Part shown: piece by piece, positions 15,007 to 20,913 of the stretch
How positions within the stretch are numbered: the first letter of the stretch is position 1
How the letters are laid out: each line of letters starts with the position of its first letter
Assembly (NCBI GenBank): GCA_034429475.1
Contig: DAOUGD010000075.1
Coordinates: 1 to 20,913, forward strand
Length of the DNA: 20,913 nt
Reading direction: 5' to 3'
Origin: JAKQHY01 sp034429475
Lineage (GTDB): Bacteria; Chloroflexota; Anaerolineae; B4-G1; SLSP01
The notes under the pieces: model-generated
Databases searched by the model: none
What the model was told of the DNA's origin: nothing
The model's input: only the letters and a program-made list of their open reading frames with translations
Program-made: the position numbers and the translations under genes

Positions 15007-18000
15007 TCTTCCTCATCCAAATACCACTGCGTCAACTTCCACACGTCCTCAAAATTCACCAGATACCGCCGGATCGTGCCGTCCCACGAACTGCTGGCCA
15101 GGTATTTCCCATCCGGGCTAAAGGCGACGCTCCACACGAGGTCCGTGTGCGCCTGGTAGAAGCCGATCAGCAACGGCTCATCGCGGGGGAAATCTTCGAG
15201 ACCGTACAACCGTACGGCCCGGTCGCGCGCGCCGACGGCCAGGTATTGCCCGTTGGGACTGAAAGCCACGCTGTACACGTATTCCTGGTGTTCCAACTCT
15301 GCGACCGAGGTGAAGGTCTCCGTGCTCCACAGCAGGACACGTGTATCCCATGCGCCGGACGCCAGATAGCGGCTGTCCGGGCTGAAGTCTACACTGTACA
15401 CGTCGTGCGTGTGTCCGACCAGCACGCGCGGCTCGCTGGCCGTGAAGTCGCCGCCGGCCGGCGCGGTCACTTCCCAAAGGTAGACGTTGTCATCGGTGGA
15501 AGCCACTGCAATCAAGCGGCCGTCGGGGCTGTAATCCACATCGTAGAACGCGCCGTGGCCGACCAGCTCAGTTACTTTGTCCCACGTTGCGGCGTCCCAG
15601 ACGATGGCGCGATTATCGTCGCCGGCTGTGACCAGGAAACGGCCATCGGGGCTGAAGACGGCGCGGTTGGCGTCCCCCCTATGGCCTTCCAGGGTGCGCA
15701 GTGGCTTGCCTATAGCGGTGTCCCACACATAAACATTGTCATCCGCGGAGCATGTCACCAGACGCTTGCCGTCGAGGCTGTACGTGACGCCCCACACATC
15801 GCCTTCGCCCACTGGGATGCGCAGGCGCGGCGCCCCTTCTTTGAGCGACCAGAGGATCGCAGTGGCCTCGTTATCGCCGGAAGCCATAGATTGCCCATCC
15901 GGACTGAAGGTCACTTCACGGAGCTTCCCCTGATGCCCGGCCAGGGTGGACAATCCCTGGTCACGCACCAGAGCACGATCCCAAATCCAGATGTTGCCCG
16001 CCCCATCGGCGGTGGCTAACAGCATACTATCCTGGCTGAAGGCCAGTCCCTGGACGACATTGGTGTGGCCGGTCAGCACCAGGATGGCGTTGGGGTTGCG
16101 CACGCCAACGTGCCACATCCGCACGGTGGCGTCGCGCGAGCCGGAAAGCAAGAATTGCCCATCGCGGCTGAATGCCAGATCCTTCACTTCCCGCGTGTGG
16201 CCTACCAGCGTCCCCACCGCCCCGATGCGCCGCTGCGCGCTCTGGCGGTAATCCCACAGGCGGATGGTGCGGTCATCCGAAGCCGTAGCCAACAGGGCTT
16301 CCGTGGGACTGAAGGCCACGCTGGTCACTTTGTCCGTGTGCCCGCTCAACGTCAAAAACGCGGTCACGCGCAGCGCGTTGTTGACAGCCGCGACTTCCCA
16401 CAGCCGCACCGTCTTGTCCGAAGAAGCCGACGCCAGATATTGGCCATCGGGGCTGAAGTTTACGCTGGTTACTCGCATCGTGTGGTCGGTCAAGGAGACG
16501 ACCTCGCCCGTTGTCAGATCCCAGACGCGCAGGAGGCCGGCGTTGCGGCTGGCAATATCGTCCCGGAAGCGTTTGCCGTAGTCGCCCCCGGTAGCCAAAT
16601 ACCGCCCATCGGGACTATACGCCAGCGCGTAGACCTCGTCATACATCCCCTCCGGCACCACCACCTGCAATGATTCGCGCCACTGCTGGGCAGCGATGTC
16701 CCAGATGCGGACAATCCCCCGATGGGCGGCGTCGCCGCCCACGGCCAGGTAAGGCTGCTGGGGATGAAGCGCCAGGGCGCGGACGGCGCTCAATGCTGGG
16801 AAGGTATACGCCGTCTCAGTTTCACCGGTCCAGACCCAAACATCGCCATTGGAAAGTCCGGCGTAAAAGAGCTCTTGCTGCGGGTCAGCTACGATACTGC
16901 CCACTTCGCCGCTGCTGACGACATTCTCAAACACCTGCGCCGGATAAAAATCCAGCAGCGCCTGGCGCAGGGCGATTTCCGCCTCGGTGTAATCCAGGTC
17001 GCCGAACAGCGGCTTGAGCAGGCTGAGGACGCCGGGCGCCTCCTCTTGTGCAATCGCTTCATAAGCATACTCGACGCTGGTTTGCTGGTCAATGGTGCGC
17101 CAGTATTGCGACTCGGCGGCGGTGGCCTTGGAGTAAGCCAGCAGGCCATTGCGCGCCGCGCTCCAGCCCAACACACTGACGACGATCAACATCAGGATAC
17201 CGGCGATGGCGATGCCCACCCCCAATCGCTGCATGACTCGCCGCCGGACCGCGACTTCACTGCTGACTTTGAGAAACTCCAGCTCTTCAGGCTCCACGTC
17301 GTCGGGGTTTTGGGCCGCCCAGGCCTGCGCCAGCTTCAAGGCGTCGTCGCGGTAGAGCAGGGCCGGCTGGCGACTGAGCGCCCACTGTTCCGCCGCCGCG
17401 CGCAGCGGCGTCCGCCGGGCCGCGTCCCATGCGCGGTTGGAGCGCAAAATGGGGTCTACCAGGCGGTCGTGCGACAACTCATACCAACGTGCGCCCGCCC
17501 GCACCTCGGGGCGGACGATGTAATGCCGCCCCAACACATCCACCGCGGCGTTGGGCAGTCCACCCGTTTCCGTCTCGCCCCGCAGCGTCAAACCGCGCGT
17601 CTGCATCGGCGTGATAAGCTCCTCGCTGAACCAGTGGCGGAGCTTTCGTTCGCTCACCTTGGTTTCCTGGTTGGCGGCCGTTACGGCGCTTTCGTAGAAA
17701 TCGGTGAGCGCTTCGTCAATGTTACCGCACTCGGCGACTTCATCCGCCGTGATGAGTTTGTCGCTCTGTTCCGGGAGGTTATCCCACAGCCGGCGGCAGA
17801 TGACCTGCAATTGCACCGGCTCTACAAACGGGCCTAACGGCTGCCCGGCCGTCTCATCGAGCGCGGGCTGCATCTGCTGGACTTTGATCCGTCGCAGATC
17901 GTCCACCATCTGCTCAGCCACACCCGGGGCAAAGGCAATACCCTGACCCAACGCGGGCTTGCTGATAGCTTCCAACGCGCCTTCCGGCCCAAGCAGTTCC

Positions 18001-18617
18001 ATTCGAAAACGCGCGCGCAGGCGGCGCGGCAGCAGGGCCGCATAGGGGTCCAATTCGGCGATGTAGTCCTCCCGCATCGCCAGCAGGAAACTCAGGCGGG
18101 GAATGGCCTCCATCGCGTCGCGCACCTGGATGAAGAAGTCCCTGGCGTCCTGCCAGCGCTCTCGGTGACTGGTGAACAACTCCTCGAATTGGTCCACAAT
18201 CAGCAACAACGGGGCCGGCGACTCAAATGCATCCTCCTCCGGCTCAGGATAAGTCTGCTGCAAGAACGAGGTCAACGTTTGCCCACAGAGCGTTGGCAAA
18301 TCCGCTTCTTCTCCCACCAGGGACATCAACACGCTGAAGACGAACACATTCGGCACATTCGTTGCCGGGAGGGTCGGCGGAGGGCTGCTGCTCACCCGCG
18401 TGGGGGGCAACACCTGGAACCCTTCCGTTTCCAAAGCCGGGATGACTTTGGCGTTCAGCAGCGACGTTTTCCCGGCGCCCGACTGGGCGTAGAACAGTAC
18501 CAGCCGTTCGGCCAGGATCAGCGAGAGCAAATCGCGCGCTTCGCGGTTGCGTCCGTAGAAATTCTTCTGGTGGCGGCGCTCGTAAGGTCGCGGTCCGACG
18601 TATGGGTTATTCTGCAT
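15003..18617 (-). CDS. nSTAND-type NTPase with a transmembrane segment and 14 WD40 repeats
   Basis: This 1204-residue protein begins NPYVGPRPYERR...FYGRNREARDLL, typical of novel-STAND NTPases. Walker A is AQSGAGKTS (44-52) and Walker B LLLIVDQFEELF (137-148). A sensor-like LLAMREDYIAELDP and the winged-helix end WYELSHDRLVDPIL (378-391) follow. One hydrophobic helix (about 466-486) should anchor it, with the NTPase cytoplasmic at the N-side. From about 570 to the end I count 14 WD-type repeats (GH...VxSVAFSPDGxYLASxSxDxTVRLW), enough for two seven-bladed propellers. If there is truly a single pass, the propellers lie on the opposite face of the membrane; otherwise the segment is a buried helix. 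The ATG at 18617 shares its A with the TGA of the CHAT-SIR2 gene (TGATG), so translation is coupled. Expected role: ligand-gated NTP switch activating the adjacent effectors. Confidence 0.85.
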   Translation of the reverse strand: MQNNPYVGPRPYERRHQKNFYGRNREARDLLSLILAERLVLFYAQSGAGKTSLLNAKVIPALETEGFQVLPPTRVSSSPPPTLPATNVPNVFVFSVLMSLVGEEADLPTLCGQTLTSFLQQTYPEPEEDAFESPAPLLLIVDQFEELFTSHRERWQDARDFFIQVRDAMEAIPRLSFLLAMREDYIAELDPYAALLPRRLRARFRMELLGPEGALEAISKPALGQGIAFAPGVAEQMVDDLRRIKVQQMQPALDETAGQPLGPFVEPVQLQVICRRLWDNLPEQSDKLITADEVAECGNIDEALTDFYESAVTAANQETKVSERKLRHWFSEELITPMQTRGLTLRGETETGGLPNAAVDVLGRHYIVRPEVRAGARWYELSHDRLVDPILRSNRAWDAARRTPLRAAAEQWALSRQPALLYRDDALKLAQAWAAQNPDDVEPEELEFLKVSSEVAVRRRVMQRLGVGIAIAGILMLIVVSVLGWSAARNGLLAYSKATAAESQYWRTIDQQTSVEYAYEAIAQEEAPGVLSLLKPLFGDLDYTEAEIALRQALLDFYPAQVFENVVSSGEVGSIVADPQQELFYAGLSNGDVWVWTGETETAYTFPALSAVRALALHPQQPYLAVGGDAAHRGIVRIWDIAAQQWRESLQVVVPEGMYDEVYALAYSPDGRYLATGGDYGKRFRDDIASRNAGLLRVWDLTTGEVVSLTDHTMRVTSVNFSPDGQYLASASSDKTVRLWEVAAVNNALRVTAFLTLSGHTDKVTSVAFSPTEALLATASDDRTIRLWDYRQSAQRRIGAVGTLVGHTREVKDLAFSRDGQFLLSGSRDATVRMWHVGVRNPNAILVLTGHTNVVQGLAFSQDSMLLATADGAGNIWIWDRALVRDQGLSTLAGHQGKLREVTFSPDGQSMASGDNEATAILWSLKEGAPRLRIPVGEGDVWGVTYSLDGKRLVTCSADDNVYVWDTAIGKPLRTLEGHRGDANRAVFSPDGRFLVTAGDDNRAIVWDAATWDKVTELVGHGAFYDVDYSPDGRLIAVASTDDNVYLWEVTAPAGGDFTASEPRVLVGHTHDVYSVDFSPDSRYLASGAWDTRVLLWSTETFTSVAELEHQEYVYSVAFSPNGQYLAVGARDRAVRLYGLEDFPRDEPLLIGFYQAHTDLVWSVAFSPDGKYLASSSWDGTIRRYLVNFEDVWKLTQWYLDEEE

Positions 18618-20647
18618 CAGTGTGCCCCCCATTGCTCGCGCAGTTCGGCGATGAACTGGGTGGTGGTTCCCCAAAAGACGTTGATGTTCGCGTCCTGGAA
18701 ATATTGCTGCAAGAAGGTCTGCACGGCATTGACGTCGGTGTGTTCCTTCTCCTGTACTTCCAGTTGCACCGAGACGTGTTTGAACCGCCGGCGCTGGTCA
18801 AGCGAAGCGATCAGTCCGCGCATCACGACCCGGAATTCCCAGTCCTGGATGCTATAGCCCACAAACAACAACGTGGCATTGGCTAACGCCCCCCGGATGT
18901 AGTTGGGAATCCGATCCATCTCGGCGGAAACTCGCACCAGATAATCCAGGTAATTGGTCTCAGTGGCCACCAGCGAGGCCGCTTCCGTATCAGCGCCAAA
19001 CAGGTGATACACCAGCGGCGCTTCGACAGTGGGTTCGTAATCCGGCTGATCTTCAAACAGGGAGGGGAGAAAATCCAGTTCCTCATTCCAGCGACACACT
19101 TCCCGCGCCGGGGTCCGTCCTTGCGCAGTCAGCGCCTCGACCATAAAACTGTCCGGGTTGGTAGTCAAATACAGCGGCAGACCCAGGGAAGCCAATACTG
19201 TGTGTGGATCATTGGGATCGCCCGCGACCAGGTTCGCCCAGCCGGCGGCGCTGACCATCTCGCTCAACGCCTTGAGTTTGCGGGTGGGGCGCAACGCTTC
19301 CGGCAGACGTTGGACGAAGGTGGTCTGCAAGGTGTCCAACCATTCCAGGCGCGGGAAATCCTGTCCTTGACTGCTCGCCATATACTGCGCCACTCGCGCC
19401 AATACCTGCTTATCGGCAAAGGGATAGCCGTGTACCTGCGCCCACTGCTCGGCGATGGTTTCTGTGGTGGGGAGCAGCCGCCCGTGAACGCGCGGCCCGA
19501 TAATGGGGATGCACTTGCCGCTCTGAATCATCTTCGACAGGCCGCTCCAGAAGATGCGCGGGTTGCTCGCCCCCAAGACTTCGCCCCGCGCGTCCGCCGC
19601 CGCATCCCACAACTGCCCCGACTTGAGCCGCATAAACAGCACCGGCACGGCGGCGTCGGGGCGGCCGGCCGTGAGCAGCGTGCTGCGCGCCTCGTTGAGC
19701 GCGCGATCAATGCAGCCATGCTCCCCCAGCCGCCGGTAGAACGTACTGTTGAGCTTCCGCGCCGTCTCAATGGCGACGAAATCCTGCATCGCCACCACCG
19801 CCGGGACGCCCACCTGCACCAGCTTCGGCCCTAGCCCCTGGAAGGCGTCGCCGGTCGCGCGCACGGCGCTCTGGCAGGCGGCCAGGAACACCAGGCGCGG
19901 CGGCGCAGGCAAACGCGCCAGCATCCCGGCCAGCGCGTCATCCGTCACGATAGCGGCCTGCCCGGCGGCATCTTCCATATAAAGCGCAGCCTGCGCCCGG
20001 CGGCGATTAAACGCGCCGTGGCCCACATAGTGCAGGACGTGATAGCCCTCGCCGTCGCGCAGCAGCGCCTCCAGTCGTTCCAGGGTGATGGGCGGTTCCA
20101 TAAACTCGAGCGCAACCACGTCGGCGGCATCGCTCAGGCTCTCTTTCAGGAGCGCGTGTTCGGCGGCCACGTCCAACTGCGCCAGATTGTGCTCCGACTG
20201 TAAATTGGCCGGGTTCGCCACTGCCACCAGCACGCGGATGGGCCGCGCCTCGACTTGCTCGCCCCAGGGCAGCGCCACCGGCAGATAGCGCGAGAAGGGC
20301 GTCTCGCTGTGGGCCGAGAGCATCAGGGCGGCTTCGTGCAGCAGTTCCCAGGGCAGCGCGTGCAATTCTGGCGCGTTCACATCGAGGCGCAGTCGGATGC
20401 GCCGTTGCGGAGCGCGGCCCCGCGCCTCGGCCCACGCGCTGCGCAGGTGGGGGTCGGCAAACAGCGCGTCAAAAAGCCGCTGTCCATCGGCTATCGGGTC
20501 GGCGTCAGCCGTCCAAGGGACAATATCGGCTGCTAAAAAACCGCGCGGAAATTCTTGCTGCTCACCGAGGGTGATTTCAACGGGGTAGCCCGTTTCCTGC
20601 GCGGGAAAGATACGTATTTCAAGATCTACGAAATTGTCTTCAGGCAT
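18617..20647 (-). CDS. CHAT protease domain fused to SIR2-like domain
   Basis: This 676-residue protein has two parts. Residues about 90-345 form a CHAT (caspase-like) peptidase: ALPWELLHEA (97-106), LHYVGHGAF with H210, FLAACQSA with C258, and VGVPAVVAMQDFV after it. Residues about 365-670 resemble the SIR2_2 type of NAD-binding/NAD-hydrolysing domain: CIPIIGPRV where GAGxS is usual, LYLTTNPDS with N497, VYHLFGADTE with H548, TETNYLDYL, and LLFVGYSIQDWEFR (593-606). The glycine-rich loop is changed but the Asn and His used by defence sirtuins are kept. I chose the ATG at 20647 because an upstream start at 20677 is TTG and adds only ten residues. It is the first gene of the cluster, so it leads the transcript. 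Likely roles: proteolytic and NAD-depleting effector. Confidence 0.8.
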   Translation of the reverse strand: MPEDNFVDLEIRIFPAQETGYPVEITLGEQQEFPRGFLAADIVPWTADADPIADGQRLFDALFADPHLRSAWAEARGRAPQRRIRLRLDVNAPELHALPWELLHEAALMLSAHSETPFSRYLPVALPWGEQVEARPIRVLVAVANPANLQSEHNLAQLDVAAEHALLKESLSDAADVVALEFMEPPITLERLEALLRDGEGYHVLHYVGHGAFNRRRAQAALYMEDAAGQAAIVTDDALAGMLARLPAPPRLVFLAACQSAVRATGDAFQGLGPKLVQVGVPAVVAMQDFVAIETARKLNSTFYRRLGEHGCIDRALNEARSTLLTAGRPDAAVPVLFMRLKSGQLWDAAADARGEVLGASNPRIFWSGLSKMIQSGKCIPIIGPRVHGRLLPTTETIAEQWAQVHGYPFADKQVLARVAQYMASSQGQDFPRLEWLDTLQTTFVQRLPEALRPTRKLKALSEMVSAAGWANLVAGDPNDPHTVLASLGLPLYLTTNPDSFMVEALTAQGRTPAREVCRWNEELDFLPSLFEDQPDYEPTVEAPLVYHLFGADTEAASLVATETNYLDYLVRVSAEMDRIPNYIRGALANATLLFVGYSIQDWEFRVVMRGLIASLDQRRRFKHVSVQLEVQEKEHTDVNAVQTFLQQYFQDANINVFWGTTTQFIAELREQWGAH

Positions 20648-20716
20648 AGGTGGTTTCCCAAGAGAGGCGGATTTCAAAGTCTGCCAAGCAGATTTGAAAA
20701 AGCAAGTAAGAACAAC

Positions 20717-20738
20717 AGCAAATTGTTTAAATTTTGCT
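20717..20738. promoter_or_regulatory. Possible operator dyad in the leader of the CHAT-SIR2 cluster
   Basis: AGCAAATTGTTTAAATTTTGCT is an AT-rich imperfect dyad with AGCAAA and TTTTGCT at its ends, 70 bp upstream of the CHAT-SIR2 start. It is a plausible regulator site, but AT-rich dyads occur by chance and no regulator gene is in the window. Confidence 0.2.
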
Positions 20739-20774
20739 CTGTTAAGTTAGGAAGCGTTTTTACTCCACCCCTTT

Positions 20775-20803
20775 ATTTTAACTGCTTTTTCAACGAAAAA
20801 CAA
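20775..20803 (-). promoter_or_regulatory. Candidate promoter of the CHAT/STAND/C25 cluster
   Basis: On the minus strand TTGTTT (20803-20798) and TAAAAT (20780-20775) are separated by exactly 17 bp in an AT-rich region. Transcription would start near 20768, leaving a leader of about 120 nt. Both hexamers differ from consensus and this is the only promoter-like pair I found for the cluster. Confidence 0.35.
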
Positions 20804-20866
20804 GTCACAAAAAGAGCCTCAGGGTTTTATCATTTCTCGTTGGGTCAGGTCAACTGGAGAGGTTTT

Positions 20867-20880
20867 GCGGCTGAAGCCGC
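20867..20880. repeat. Small GC-rich palindrome near the right edge
   Basis: GCGGCTGAAGCCGC is a 6-bp perfect stem with a two-base centre, like the core of REP elements. No coding region is supported from 20678 to the window end. Confidence 0.3.
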
Positions 20881-20913
20881 TGGTGAAAAGGCTGTTTTTC
20901 GGTGACGGGCTAC

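Noticed and set aside
16722..17837. 371-codon plus-strand open frame
   Set aside because: It lies wholly antisense to the STAND-WD40 gene, whose motifs are unmistakable. The translation is Arg/Gln/His/Gly-rich without motifs, as expected for a GC-rich antisense shadow.
20555..20905. 116-codon plus-strand open frame at the right edge
   Set aside because: It starts antisense to the CHAT-SIR2 gene and runs through its AT-rich leader; no ribosome-binding site or family signature.

Overview
The window looks like chromosomal DNA of a high-GC bacterium, most plausibly a Chloroflexota member (Anaerolineae/Caldilineae type). That assignment is an inference. It rests on the gene families present, the taste for WD40, STAND and caspase-like proteins, and spacers filled with short tandem repeats folded into hairpins; no rRNA or marker gene is here to prove it. 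No tRNA, rRNA or CRISPR array was seen.

Left edge (1-692): four copies of an 18-bp repeat abut the C-terminal remnant of a VapC-like PIN toxin gene. After the remnant there is no gene until 693; this stretch holds a strong terminator hairpin and two large imperfect palindromes made of short tandem repeats.

Plus-strand metabolic half (693-9181): (i) an ATP-grasp acyl-CoA synthetase beta subunit with a C-terminal two-cluster ferredoxin domain, a small membrane protein, the matching alpha subunit, and a short citrate-synthase-fold protein of citryl-CoA lyase type. Together these suggest an ATP- and CoA-dependent citrate (or related acid) cleaving pathway. (ii) A stand-alone homocysteine S-methyltransferase. 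(iii) An AIM24/TIGR00266 protein with its own promoter. (iv) A double-GNAT acetyltransferase-like protein. (v) A GPH-family sugar:cation symporter. A strong hairpin after the symporter separates this half from the convergent genes beyond.

Minus-strand half (20647 down to 9297): a compact, largely translationally coupled six-gene cluster and the highlight of the window. In transcription order it encodes a CHAT protease fused to a SIR2-like NAD-binding domain; a membrane-anchored nSTAND NTPase with 14 WD40 repeats; two large paralogous gingipain (C25)-like caspase-fold peptidases, both with His and Cys in place; a 250-aa protein of unknown family; and a 128-aa protein homologous to the C-terminal domain of the second peptidase. 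My reading is a sensor/switch (STAND-WD40) controlling several effectors (CHAT protease, NAD-consuming SIR2, two C25-like proteases), i.e. a probable biological-conflict or programmed-death system. The domain calls come directly from motifs. The joint function is inferred, and I do not recognise the particular gene set as a named system.
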